From the NCBI RefSeq assembly GCF_002865645.1, contig NW_020194619.1, forward strand, positions 2,578,442-2,642,441: DNA of 64,000 bases. Reading direction: 5' to 3'. This stretch comes from Hyaloscypha bicolor E (Eukaryota; Ascomycota; Leotiomycetes; Helotiales; Hyaloscyphaceae). A program made the translations under genes and the position numbers. Under the pieces are notes generated by a model. It was not told the origin of the DNA. It did no database searches and worked only from the letters and a program-made list of their open reading frames with translations. Positions 11,330 to 23,039 of this stretch are shown piece after piece. Within the stretch, counting starts at the first letter, position 1, and each line of letters opens with the position of its first letter.

Positions 11330-14300
11330 CATATTATATAGATATAGCAAAAGTTGATTTGAGCCAGCTACTAGAAAATAAAGCATTTATACTCTCTTAT
11401 ATAATTAGTAATAATAGATTAGGTATTAAGACTTCTTCTCTTATTAATACCGGAATAAATAGATATACTTTTATTAATTCCAAGTTTATAAAAATAATTA
11501 AATAATTTCTAGATATTAAGCCTACTTAATTAGTATTACCCTATAATATAAGAGGGTTTAATAGTAAGCAGGCCGTACCTATTACTTACTATATTAAGCT
11601 TATACTCTTAATTAATAAATGGAGGGTCCTAGTACCTATACTAGTTATAGGGCTAGGCGAGTATAATATAATTTTGGGATAATAGTAATTCGTAAGTACT
11701 AGTATCCTAATTAATTATAAGAATAGAAGATTAATCTGGCTAGATAATTAGCCTAGAAAGAAGAATTAGGATAAGATCCTAATTATTATATATAAGAACT
11801 TGAAACCTGGGAAAAGTAACTAGTACTAAGAAAATATAAATAAAAGAAATAAAGCTATAGCTATAAATAAGTTCTGGAGACCTTAGCTTATAAAAAAGAA
11901 ACCCCCTTATTCTTTTCCTAAGCCGGGCTCAGAAAGCCATATATAGTAAAAGAATTAAGTTTAATATTATAGAGAAATATAAGTGGCTTTAGGAAATATA
12001 GAAGTTTCTCCCAAGCCAGAGATAGAAATATTAAAATTATACTATCTAAAGGAAAGCCATAAGATCTAGTCGAGACTCTCGGTTAATATTACAGGCATTT
12101 TGCCGGCCGCTTTCTAGATAAACTTATAGAAGAAGGAGAACCTTTTCTTTATAATATTATTTTTCGAGATTAATAAAGAGCTAGAATTATAGTAAGAGGA
12201 CAAGTTCGTTCCGGGTAAGTAATAGCCAGGAAAGACGGAGCTATAATAGCTAGTAAGAGTCTTACTAGAGAAGTTCAAGGATTTTATAGATATCTTCTTA
12301 AAGGAAGTATTAAATATCTTATTCCCATATTAACTATATAATTACAAGATTTAGATTAATAATCCCAAAGGCCCAGAGAGCCTAGGGTATTTCCCGCTCT
12401 ATTAATAGTTAACTTATAAGCTATAGAAAGTCAAGTGCTTTCTTAAAGAGAACCTCTAACGGGGCTTTATTAAGCCAAGCCAGTCCCCTTTTATATCTCC
12501 AATCCTCTTTATAAAGAAGGCTAATAGAGCTCTCTGATTCTATATTAATTATTATAAGCTAAATAACTTAATATAGAAAGACTATTATTCTCTTTCCCTT
12601 ATTTATAAGACCCTTATATGGCTAGCTTAAGCCAAGGTCTATATAAAGCTAGATATTTAGTAAGTATTCTATTAGATCCAAATAGACCCAGAATTAGAAG
12701 AACTTATAATATTCCGTATAAGATATAGGGCCTATAAGTATAAGATCCTTTGGGAAGGCCTAACTAATGGCCCTGCTATATATTAGAGATATATAAATAA
12801 TATCCTCTTTAATTACCTTAATATCTTTTATATAGCTTACTTAAATAATATTCTAATTTACTCAGATAATTCCCTAAAATATAAAGACTATATATAAAAG
12901 ATCCTTTAGTAATTACGGGATACCGGCCTCTAAGTAAATATTAAGAAATTAGAGTTTAAGATTACTCGTATAAAGTACCTAGGCTTTATTATCTTTACTA
13001 GAGGTATTAAAGTAAATCCAGACAAGATAGTAATTATTAAGAACTAGTAATTACTAAAGATAGTTAAAGAAATATAAGGCTTTCTAGGTTTTTATAACTT
13101 TTATTAGTACTTTATTACGGAATACGGCCATATAGCAAAGCCCCTAATAGCTCTAATATATAAGAGAGTTCCGTTTAAGTAGACAGATTAGTATTAAGAA
13201 GATTTTACTAAGCTAAAGCAAGCTATATTCTCGGTACTAATTCTATACTACTATAACCCGAATTTCCCTACTATAGTTAAGACGAATATATTAAATAGAG
13301 TTATAGCCAGTATTCTCTTATAGCAAGACCCCTAGATAGAACTCTAGTATCCGGTAGTATTCTTCTCTAAAACTATATAGTTAATAGAGCTAAACTATAA
13401 TATCTATAATAAAGAGATACTTACTATTATTCTCTCTTTAACCAAATAATAAGCAAAGCTAGAAGGCCTATAAAAAGTACCCTTTATAATTTACTTAGAC
13501 TATTAAGCCCTCGAGTACTTTATAACTATAAAGAAGCTCTTAGTAAGATAAGCTTACTAGATAAAATATCTGTCCCGCTATTATTTTAAGCTTATATATT
13601 AGGTAAATAAGTCAAATAAATAAGCGGATGCCCTAAATAGGAAATACGAGAATATAACTACCCAGGATAAGGTAATAATAGCCTACCAAATCCAAATTCT
13701 CCTCCTATAATAAAAGATTAATAATAATATTATATAGGATCTCTAGTTAGCCCTAATTAAGGCCTTTATAAGCCCGGCTTAGGAAGAAACCCAGTATAAT
13801 AGTATCTAGCTAGTAGATAAGCTATTAAGCAAGAACCGAGAATTACTAGAGCTAGAAAAGCTATGGGATAAGGCAAGAAATAAGAAGGAAGGCACTTAGA
13901 TACTATAAAATAGCCTCTTTTTATAATATGGCAAACTATTTATACCTAATAGTATAATAATACCCGAGATACCCTTATATACTATCCTTATTCAGGAGGC
14001 ATATATATAGCCTCTAATAAGATATCCAGGACAAGCCAAGCTTTAATAGCTTCTTTAGGCCCGCTATTACTAGCCAGGCCAAGGTATAGATATTAATTGG
14101 TATAGGAATAACTACTATACCTGCCAATAATCCCATATTTCTAGAGACAAGAAGCCAGGGCTCTTATATCTATTACTAGTTCCTGACCGCCCCTGGCAAT
14201 ATATATTAGTAGATTTCAAGAAGTACCTAGAGAATAGAAATAAATATAATATAATAGTAATCTTTATTAATCGCCTAGGCAAGTGCCCTATTATAATTCC

Positions 14301-15330
14301 TGTCCGAGATATAGTAATAGCTAAAGAGTTAGCGCCCCTGTTCCTTACTTATATAGTTTACCAAGTTAGTATCCCGGAAACTATAGTATCTAATTAAGGC
14401 CCCTAGTTTGTATCGGATTTCTGGAGCGAGTTCTATAAGTATATTAGTATAAAGCTCAAGTTATTAACTACTAATCATCCCTAAACTAATAGCCAGACAG
14501 AGATTATTAACTAGTACTTTGACTAACGGCTATGTTTCTATATAAATTATTATTAGGATAATTAGAATAAATAGGTAGTAATAATTAACTACTAGCAGGC
14601 AGCTCTGGTCTATAAGACTATAGGCCAATCCCCGTTTCTTATAAAGAAGGGCTATAAACTACGGATATTATTTAACTAGGAAACCCAAGTATAATTAGGT
14701 ATTCCGAAGAAAGAGCTAAATAGACAGGAGGCAAAGGCCCTAGTAATACGGCTCTATAAATTATAGTAAAAGGTACAGGAGAATATAATACAAGTATAAG
14801 AATATTATACTACTTAAGCTAATAAATACCGCCGACTAGTAGACTTCGGAGTAAGAGACAAGGTATGAATTACTACTAAGTACTAGAAGAATAATTATCC
14901 GAGCCACAAGCTAGCTTACTAAATAGAAAGACTATATAAAATCCTGAAATAAGTAAGATATTTCTTTAGGCTTAAGCTTCCGGAATTAATAAGAATATAT
15001 CCGGTATTCTATATAGAGAAGCTATATAAAGACCCAGGTAACCCTCTTCCCGGATAAGTAAATCCGGAGCCTCTACTATTAGAACTATAAGACGGGGAAA
15101 CGGAATACGAAGTTCAAGAGATATAAGTAGTAAAACTGCTTTATAGGAAACTAAAGTACCGAGTCTAGTAGAAAGAATAGAATCCAGATCCGGAGTAGTA
15201 TCCTGCTTTCTTATTAAGTAATAGTACCCTAGCTTTTTAGAGCTTCTATAATAAGAATCCCGAATAGCTAGGACCGTTCTAGAATCTCTCCTATTAGTTA
15301 GACTATACTAAGAATAATATATTACCGGAA
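11330..15330 (+). pseudogene. pol remnant of nested Gypsy element
   Basis: The protease motif reads LINTGINRYTFINSK near 11440 (DTG changed to NTG). The RT catalytic box reads AYLNNILIYSD at 12835-12867, with both catalytic Asp codons now Asn. Integrase segments LVPDRPWQYILVDF (about 14175-14215) and LLTTNHP-TNSQTE (about 14460-14500) are clear. The C-terminal chromodomain-like segment near 15095-15300 keeps YRKLKYRVQ and DPEWYPAF-type sequence, the arrangement of widespread fungal Gypsy chromoviruses. It is inactive through many stops. Confidence 0.83.
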
Positions 15331-15463
15331 CCATATAATACGGACGGAAATCCTTTAAAATTATATATAAAAGGCCCTGGCCTTTAATATATAACCTGTA
15401 ACTTAGAAATTTAATAGAGACTTTCAAAGCTCGGGGACAAGCTTACTTTAAGGGGGGAAATAA

Positions 15464-15723
15464 TATTACGGTTATTATAATATACGGTACTAGTAGGGGT
15501 TAGACTAGAGCTAGAGAGGCATCTGGTATCTAAGTAAGGCATCTATAGTTACCTAATTATTATACGTAACCCCGAGCTTAAGCTAGTATATAGGCCCGTA
15601 TATAGCTTGCAATTATTTAGATCCGAGGCTCCTTCGGGATTCTCTTCTCTTTTTAGCTTTGAATTATCGAAATAGAGATAGTCTAACCACGCCTTCTAGG
15701 CCCTAGATCTTGTACTCATAATA
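15464..15723 (+). repeat. 3' LTR of nested Gypsy element
   Basis: Begins TATTACGGTTATTATAATA directly after the purine tract and ends at the TTATT target duplication. Its length is identical to the 5' LTR. Confidence 0.92.
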
Positions 15724-15728
15724 TTATT

Positions 15729-15835
15729 TATTAGAAAAGCTACTTACTAGTAAATAATATATAAGAACTACTAAGTAATCTAAAGAATATAGCTTAAGAA
15801 TTATAAGAATACTTGAAAAAAAGTAATATTATAAT
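15729..15835 (+). pseudogene. pol remnant of outer Gypsy element, part 2 (chromodomain end)
   Basis: Directly after the nested element the outer frame resumes. The segment SNLKNIA-EL-EYLK corresponds to the end of a retroelement chromodomain (TWEP-SNLKNA-E-L-EYLK). It joins the KRKEISYL sequence left of the insertion, so the target was inside the chromodomain codons. Confidence 0.7.
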
Positions 15836-17241
15836 ACTATTAGCTAAATAGAGATATAAAAGATAAATACTTTTATTAGGAAACTATTAAAAACTATATA
15901 TTTATTTTTGGAAAAACTATATAAAAATTATTAAGAACTCTAAAAACTCTAATTTCTATATCCTATAAATACCCTATTCTTATAACTATTCTCTATTATT
16001 CTTATTATTATTTTTATTAGAATTCTCTTAAGAAATAGATAGTAAATTAGCTTATAAAACTATTAGTTATTAGTAAGAAATAAGGAAAAAGTAAGCTTAC
16101 TTAATACCGAAAAATATTAATTATATTATTAAGAGTACTTTATACTTATACTAAGCTAGTAAGAATTACTTAACCTATTTCTTAGATTATTAGGGGAATT
16201 TATTAGCCTTAAATAATAGCTTTAATATAAGAAATATATATTATTTAGTATAGAAAAAGAATAGTAATAGCCTTTTCTCTTTTAGGTAAAAGATAAGAAA
16301 GACGCTTATATATATTAATAGCTTAAAGAAAGTAGTTTAATTATACTATATATACTTAAAGAACCTTAGATAGTATTAGAATAGGAAATAAATAAAGGAA
16401 ATTATAATTTATAGAATTATATTTCTTATTCTTGAAATAGTAGTAATTATATATTAAATAATTATTACTTTTAATATAAATAAGGTCGGGAAACTTAGTA
16501 ATATTCTTAGAATATTAAAGATAGTAAAGGCAAATTAAGGATATAAGAGTATTAGTTAAACAGGTAATAATAAGCTAATAAGTACTAAGAGAAGTATTTA
16601 TCTTAATAAATAAAGAAGTAGAAGAGGAAATTAGAAGAAAACTTAAATAAAGCTTAAATAAAGCTTAAATAAAGCTTAAAGAAGCTTAAAAAAGGCTTAA
16701 AGAAGAAAGGCAAGAGACGAAAAGAAGCTAGGTATAGTATTATAGTTAAGGAAAGAAAGGTTAGTTAGTAGGAAAAAAGAGGCCTTTTTATAATACCCTC
16801 TTTCCGAATAGTAATTATAAATTCGGAACCGGCTCTATACTAGAAATACTCAGAAAATTCCAAAAAAGGGATTTATAAATAAACTAGAAGATCGGATTAA
16901 CTTTTCCAAGCTTTTAGGCCTATAGAGTAATAATTTATTTATAAATAGAGGCTAAGTTAGGATTTATAAACTAATTAGAAGACCGGAAGAGCTTTCTGCC
17001 TAATAGTATATACCATATTCGTACTACCTTTATAAGAAGGAATTACTAGAAGCAATTTGCGAATTAGTTAGGCAGGGTTAGTAAACTATATTCTTAAGTC
17101 TATTACCTAGCATAATAATAGGGCAATTATAGGGAGTCTTTAGGGAGGACCAATGGCCGGAAAGGTTTCAGGGAATTATTTATAAAGCTATTTGCAGTTC
17201 TCTTAGGCCTCTTGGGGATAAGGGCCCAGAGGGGGAATTAA
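15836..17241 (+). other. 3' non-pol region of outer Gypsy element
   Basis: About 1.4 kb between the chromodomain end and the 3' LTR. It is unusually long for a 3' UTR of this class. No recognisable domain; heavily AT-rich to about 16.8 kb, then less mutated (GC-richer words around 16800-17230). It carries the short tandem repeat at 16641-16705. Confidence 0.5.
16641..16705 (+). repeat. 11-bp tandem repeat (AAGCTTAAATA)
   Basis: Three consecutive near-identical AAGCTTAAATA units followed by degenerate AAGCTTAAA-type units. It lies in the 3' non-pol region of the outer Gypsy element. Confidence 0.65.
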
Positions 17242-17568
17242 TATAATAGGTATATATAATGGCATATAAACAGGTATTAGATATTATAGATCTAGTTTCC
17301 TATTTTAGGTAAAGCTTGTAATCAGAATTATACGGGCAATCGGAATTATACGGATTATATGGGATTGTATTTTCTAGTTAAGTAAAGTGCTTTGCAGGCT
17401 TGGCTAAGTACTAGGGAATATATAGGGAGACGCTCCTAGCTTTGGAAAGGGGTATTAATTAGTCTTTTATTAGAATCGATTCTTGGAATTAGTTATACTT
17501 ATAAGTATTACTCTATAGCTTACTTACCTTAACTACTTATATATTACCCTGCTATTACATGCCTTATA
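17242..17568 (+). repeat. 3' LTR of outer Gypsy element
   Basis: 327 bp, same length as the 5' LTR. It is strongly C-to-T / G-to-A shifted, for example TATAATAGGTATATA where the 5' LTR has TGTAATGGGCATACG. It is followed by the TTATA target duplication. Confidence 0.92.
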
Positions 17569-17573
17569 TTATA

Positions 17574-18659
17574 TTATATAAGAAATTATTAAATAAGAAG
17601 TTAAAAATTATAATAATATAATAATATTAATTAGTATATAATTAAATTAAAAAGCTAAATATTCTTATAATAAAGCTTACTTAATAGCTAGACTTTCTTT
17701 TATTAATAGTAATTTATTAATTATAAAAATTTAGTATTAAATATAAATTAAAGCTTTAAAATTAATTATTTTAAACTAAGAATATAATAAGAAAAGAAAT
17801 AAATAAAAACATATATAAGTAAATATAATTATTATAATTATATAATTAAATAATTAGTAAAAGCTCTATATTTATTAGATTTTTAAGCTATAATAGTAAT
17901 ATAATATATATATAAGAAGTGAGAATTAATACTTTTTTTAATTACTAAACGGTAAACCGGCTCTTATCTTTAATAAGTTTTAATTACTGTTTTCTGCAGC
18001 CGAGTTATTAAAATCTCAAGCCGCCCCAATGCTTATGAGCCTGATTAAGTAATGTATCAGTATTGCAAGGCAACTGCAGGCTGGCCACGTGACCTATCCT
18101 CACGTGACCACACTTACTGTATTTAAGTATTGAAATTAGGGGCCTCAGGCCCCTAATAGGCTTAGTAAACCCTGGAATAGAGCCTTAAGGGCTGTATACT
18201 AATGGGGCTTAAGCCATAGGCTTATTACTGAGTATATTATGCCCTGTAAGGGTAAATCGGTTCAGCTAAGGTTGAATGGTTCAGTATAAGGCTCTCTGGT
18301 TTAGGGGTTTAGTACATGTGACTTAGGGGGTTCAGGGCTATATATACAGGCTACTTACTACTATAGAACAGTAGTCAATTCAGTACGTTTTACTTGATTT
18401 ACATTGCAAGCACGTGACCCTAGCTTTATTATTAAGCTAATTCAATATTAAGCTCTGGCCCTCCGCGCCATGCCTCTCTTCCTTCCAGATCCGATTATAT
18501 TATAATACAACCGCATTTACTGCAACAATTAGGCAATTACACGTGATTCAAATTTGGGGAATTGTTAGGGGAAGAAATAGGCGTTATAGACACTCAATTC
18601 CATTATAGAAACTGATCGTTGGTCTTCTAGTTTAAGGCCAAATGGTGGAATCAGTGTAT
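17574..18659. other. AT-rich flank, then GC-richer repeat-like DNA; no gene seen
   Basis: 17574-17980 is RIP-type AT-rich DNA without recognisable content. From about 17985 composition recovers. There are CACGTG-containing words near 18085-18110 (two CACGTGACC boxes), a GGGGCCTCAGGCCCC palindrome near 18140, and a TATATATA box near 18340 followed by sequence resembling the U3/R region of an LTR. A lone LTR of another family is possible, but I could not define its ends. Confidence 0.35.
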
Positions 18660-18803
18660 TAAAGGATTAATCACGTTAATCAAATTAATCGATTAATTAA
18701 TTGATTAATGTGATTAGATTATGATTAACGTGATTCAGACTTTTTTTGATTAGATTAGATTAATTAATCTTGATTAATCTGATTAATGCTTGATTAATCA
18801 CGT
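18660..18803. repeat. GATTAAT/ATTAATC-rich imperfect palindrome
   Basis: Many GATTA and TAATC words in both orientations, centred on ATTAATCGATTAATTAATTG, with CACGTTAATC / GATTAACGTG arms and a terminal CACGTG. The same word family recurs at 19355-19466 next to the HET gene. Confidence 0.6.
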
Positions 18804-18959
18804 GACACCGGAGTTTCTTGACTTTTTTTACTTTTCTTTACTTTTACTTATTAATTATTAAATAACTTTATAACTAACTAATAATATTATAATAAAAAAA
18901 TCTAAATTAAGCTAAGAACTAACTAATTACTCCTTTTCTATAATAATAAACTAATTATC

Positions 18960-19248
18960 TATGAGGGGCACACGTAATAGTATATGGACAGGTATTAGAT
19001 ATCATAGATCTAGTTTCCTATTTTGGGTAAAGCTTGCATAAGATCGCATTTCCTAATTAAGTAAAGGGCTTCGCACGCTTGGCTAAGCACTAGGGAATAT
19101 ATAGGGAGACGCTTCTAGCTTTGGAAAGGGGCATCAATTAGTCTTTTGTTAGAATCAACTCTTGGAAATCAGTTACACTTGCAAGCGTCACTCTAAAGCT
19201 TACTTACCTTGACTACTTGTACATCACCCTGCTATTGTGTGCCTCACA
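18960..19248 (+). repeat. Lone LTR of the outer Gypsy family
   Basis: Aligns end to end with 4389-4715 except for an internal deletion of about 40 bp where the full copy has GGAATCGTACGG-type sequence. It starts TATGAGGGGCACACG and ends GCCTCACA. It is only lightly mutated. The five bases before (TTATC) and after (GCTTG) do not match, so it is not a simple solo LTR with an intact target duplication. Confidence 0.82.
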
Positions 19249-19413
19249 GCTTGGTAAGCTGCGGCCCAGGCCGCCGCTAGGCGGCCGTAGCCCTAATGCG
19301 GTAAAGCGCGCTCCCGATAGGGCTAGCGCTATCACGTGTCTAGTCACGTGCTCCATTAATTAAATTAATCAGATTAGATTATGATTAGAATATGATTAAT
19401 GGTAAATTTCCTT

Positions 19414-19451
19414 GATTAGATTAGATTAATGCCCATTAATCTAATCTAATC
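19414..19451. repeat. Perfect 18-bp hairpin made of GATTA/TAATC repeats
   Basis: 19414-19431 is the exact reverse complement of 19434-19451, with a two-base CC spacer. TAATC units continue to about 19461, giving five tandem copies. It lies 66 bases beyond the stop codon of the HET gene. It could act as a transcript end structure or simply be a slippage product. Confidence 0.75.
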
Positions 19452-19516
19452 TAATCTAATCATTTGACACACTGAGTGGAATCTATAGTTAAACAGTATT
19501 CGAGACGCGGGCAAAG

Positions 19517-21594
19517 TTAAATGATGAGTACGGTCTGTAAATCTGCCGTTCGAAACACTTCCCCTTTTGAATCTACAGAGCGTAGACTACCCGAGATTAT
19601 CAGAGCACCAATTCGCTCGAAACAATTGTGGAATCCAGGGGACTTCTTCAAAACAAGGGATATCAGGTAGTCTGTATTACCTTCTTGTATAAGACTCATG
19701 CGAAGACAGAAGACCGAGGTCATGGGGCTCGTCTGACTGGGACCTTCATGATCCAGAAGGTAGTCCGTTTTCATAGCCAATCGCGTGTTTGGGAAAGATA
19801 CGTAGTGCACGATACTTTCTGTGTCGTTGTGTATCTCTACCTCGCGTTCAAGTATACCCTTCGCTACTAGACCGGATATCTTGAGAGATCCGTGAGCGAT
19901 CGATCCGAACTCGTCGATCGCTGACCAGCTGACTTCACATTTTTCGATCATGCTGAAATGTTTATAAGGTAATCGTTCTTCGAAACTATCCTCTTCCACG
20001 ACGGAAAAGAGGATCTCGTCCCAATAACTGGGCCACGTCTCCACGCTCGCCAAGACCATGTTGGAGCATTTCGAGGATAAGGTCTTGGTTTCTTATACTT
20101 CGATGTCGTACGAATTGTCCAGAGTAGATCGTCGTTAAGTGTATCTTCCCAAAGCCCGGCCAGGTATCTCGACTTCCTCACATCAGCCATTTCTTTAGCC
20201 AAGCCTCCGATAGCAGGCAATCGATCTTTTGATTTCGTTAATAGAAGTGCCCCATATGAGCAGATCATAGTACGCCACAAGCGTGCGCCCTGGTATTGGA
20301 TCTCGGCTTGGTATTGCTTCTCGTAATCTTCACCATAGAGTCCGAGTATATTGGCGTACTCAATTTTAACCAAAGACCTCGGGGATACGCCAGTTGAACC
20401 GTGAAATTGGATGGATCCACATTCACACTGGATGGCTGATCTGCATTCGAAAAAGATTTCGTACTGGCCAAAGTGGAGAACACGAGGCGAGAGCATGCGC
20501 TCTTGATAGACCCATGCTCTGGTCAGGAGAGGATGGTACGCCATAGTCGAATGCCCCGAAGCCTTAGGCGTGGTCTCGATCTCATCCAGCATGGTAGAGT
20601 CGGTTGAGCCAACTACCTCAATGTGATGATCGATCCGTTCTCGGAAGCAAAGAAAGTAGTCTTCCCCATCTGGAGTCTTGCCGAAGACCTCAAAATCTTC
20701 TGTGCGCGAGAAAAGACCGCCATGACCGTTGGCAGAACGCGTTGCGGCGATCGTCAAATAACTATTTCTGTATACGGAAGCCATTGTAGCCGATTCAGTC
20801 TCCCAATCTCTGGAATCATCTTGAACGATGCAAAGAGAATCTATCCAAATGTATTTGAAGCCGAGTGTCCTGGTTAAGGAAATGGCATCCCGAAAAGTGT
20901 TCGACAATTCTTCCCAGGCTATACTCCTTTTGCGTTCTTCAAATGTCGACTTGGTAGTTGTAATGATTTCAGAGTGCCCCCAGCAGTGGCTGAGACAGAT
21001 GTAAGTGCCATTTGCCCCTTTCGGTTCAACCAGCTTCACAGTCCTGTCCTCGAGGCCAACGTCTACCACTCGTGTTGGAAGATACGAACCCTTGGAAGAG
21101 CCACATAAACCTTCAGGTGGGTGGTGGGTGGTGATGCATTCTCCGATCCAAGCCTTAATGGCAGCTAATGCTATCGTAGAATCGGTCCGGGGCGACGTTC
21201 TCCTTGAGACGGGTATGTAGTCCCATGAATCTGGAATGGGACAATCATCGCTCTCGGAAGCAAATAGTTCAACTTCAAAACGTCGCCCATCTGCCAACAG
21301 AAAGACTATTTCCTTGCCCGCATCATCTTCATCCACTGTGTCAGTAGAACGTGGATAGAAGAATGTGAGGCTTCCGTGAAGTATATCCGACTCTTTGATC
21401 CCGTGCTGATCAAAGCACCCGCGGCACCCAGATTCAAGGATGCTGCAGCAGTAACATGACTTTGCCGAAGCCTGCATCTCATCCCACGTGAATCTGGGGA
21501 CGATGTGGCTTCGGTTTCCATGTCGTTTCTGGGATTCTGTTGAGCTCCCAATTTTCCATCTGCCCTGGAACCTGTTGCAAATGACGCATACCAT
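19517..21594 (-). pseudogene. HET-domain (heterokaryon incompatibility) gene with one-base frameshift
   Basis: The start at 21594 is supported by an in-frame TAG just upstream. Residues 1-60 are Cys-rich (CVIC, CYCC, CRGC). The HET domain follows at about 197-345 with GTYICLSHCWG, YIWIDSLCIVQDD and the SVYRNSYLTIAA segment. At residues 513-515 the conserved WSW is reached at 20050; one base then appears to be missing, because the expected WSWASVE reads on only in the next frame. That second frame continues to a stop at 19517 (about 178 more residues) and looks like a normal HET C-terminus. With the frameshift the protein ends after 33 unrelated residues. HET proteins trigger cell death on contact between incompatible strains. 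Whether this is a real mutation or a base-calling error cannot be told here. There is no RIP-type damage. Confidence 0.88.
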
Positions 21595-22011
21595 CTTCGA
21601 GGACTAAGTTTCAACGTCTGAGGGATCGCTACAAGGCCGAGACTTGAGGTACTCGTAGTCGCAAAGAGTCTACGGCGATTAGAAGAAAGAGGAACTCTCT
21701 AGAGGATCCTGCTCGATGCATGAATCTTAGCTGCGGCCTGACCAATCAGGTGGACCTAGGATGGGCAAAAGGACCAAACGCAAGGTGCATGCAGGAGGAG
21801 TAATGCAAACTTTTCGAGTCGGATATCCAGAGCAGCGTGTCGTTAATTCGTGTGAAAAGAAAGGGATGGAAGAAAGCAGCGAACGCAAACTGTAGGATGA
21901 CGCGCGATCCTCATACTCTGCCAAGGCGGCGCGCCTCGTGCACACACCTTACCCAATGCGAGAACGCGGGTTCCTGGTGCAGGCTTGCCGTTTGGTTATT
22001 TACTAAAATTA
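21595..22011. other. 5' flank of the HET gene
   Basis: GC-normal sequence upstream of the HET start, with no further gene. Composition switches abruptly to AT-rich at about 22012, the edge of a 17-kb RIP block. Confidence 0.5.
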
Positions 22012-23034
22012 GAAAATAACTAAAAAATTATATTTTTGTAATTTAAAACTCTAGTAAAGCTAGAATTAGGGTATAAAATTAAGGCTATATATTATAATAA
22101 TATCTTAAAATATAAGTTTTTAGGGGCTTTATTACTAAATAATTATAGTATATAATTTAAATATATTACTATTTATATTCTTAAATAAAATAAAGTTATT
22201 AAATATTTAAATTAGAGTTTAATATTAATAACTAGAGTTATATTATTAAATATTAAGCTTTTTATATAATTCTAGAAAAAAGCTATAATTATAATCTATT
22301 ATTTACGAAATTAGATATTAATAGACTCTAATAGAAATATTTCTAAAAAGGCCTATAATAGGAAATATTCTAATATTAAATATTTTAGAATATATAAATA
22401 TAATATATATATATATATATATTTAAAGAAACTTATTTAAAAAAAAAATATAGCTATTAAGGCCTATTTTATAAACTATATATTTATATTAAAATAATAT
22501 AAGCTATATAAGCCTAAATAGGAAAAAAATGAGTAATTAAAATAGAACTAAAATAAAGAGATTATAAAAAAGGAAATAATTTTATTTAATTCTATAAAAC
22601 TTATTAGAAAATAGCTTAAAGCTTTTATAATTATAAGGGTTTTAAAAATATATATAACTTTCTAGCTTTTATTTCTTTATTACTTGACTTTTAATAAAGT
22701 ATTTCAAGTAAATATAAGGGCTTTAAATTCCGATTTAGGAAATATTAATTTAAGAAATACTAATTTCTATAATTAAAAAAAACTTTTAATTATAAGGCCT
22801 TTAAAATATTATATAAATATAGTAATTATAAAGTATTTAATTCTAAAAACTTATATAAAAGCTATAAATAATTTTATTAATAAAGTTTATTAAAAATAAT
22901 TAATTAATAAAAAATTTACTAAATTATAAGTTTTTAATATTTAGAAACTAGTATTATTATTTTCTAGAAAAAAAGCTATAAATTATAAATATATTTATAA
23001 ATTTAATTAATTAATATAAAGCTTAGCTAGTAAG
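22012..23034. other. AT-rich degenerate DNA
   Basis: Almost only A/T with frequent TAA/TAG in all frames. I recognise no coding remnant. It is presumably older RIPped transposon sequence that the Copia element at 23040 inserted into. Confidence 0.5.
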
Positions 23035-23039
23035 CTAAA

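Larger units (their letters stand above)
9597..15723 (+). mobile_element. Nested Ty3/Gypsy retrotransposon, complete but RIP-inactivated
   Basis: LTRs of exactly 260 bp (9597-9856 and 15464-15723) and a TTATT target duplication (9592-9596, 15724-15728) define a full-length insertion of 6127 bp inside the pol of the outer element. A purine tract (AGGGGGGAAA) precedes the 3' LTR. Its gag-pol belongs to a different family from the host element. Its stop codons are also TAA/TAG at expected Gln/Trp positions, so it too was RIPped. Nesting shows it inserted after the outer element. Confidence 0.94.
4389..17568 (+). mobile_element. Outer Ty3/Gypsy chromovirus-type LTR retrotransposon, RIP-inactivated
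   Basis: Two LTRs of exactly 327 bp (4389-4715 and 17242-17568) bound the element, and TTATA target duplications lie at 4384-4388 and 17569-17573. A purine-rich tract (AGGGCCCAGAGGGGGAATTA) ends immediately before the 3' LTR. Degenerate gag and pol frames read on the plus strand. Pol is split by a second complete Gypsy element at 9597-15723 and resumes afterwards in the middle of a chromodomain. Former Gln and Trp codons are TAA/TAG throughout and catalytic Asp codons read Asn, as RIP predicts. The 5' LTR keeps many C/G bases that the 3' LTR has lost. The element is dead. Confidence 0.93.

Noticed and set aside
21727..22019. Short open frames on both strands upstream of the HET gene
   Set aside because: Overlapping, short and unlike any protein; one runs into the RIP boundary.
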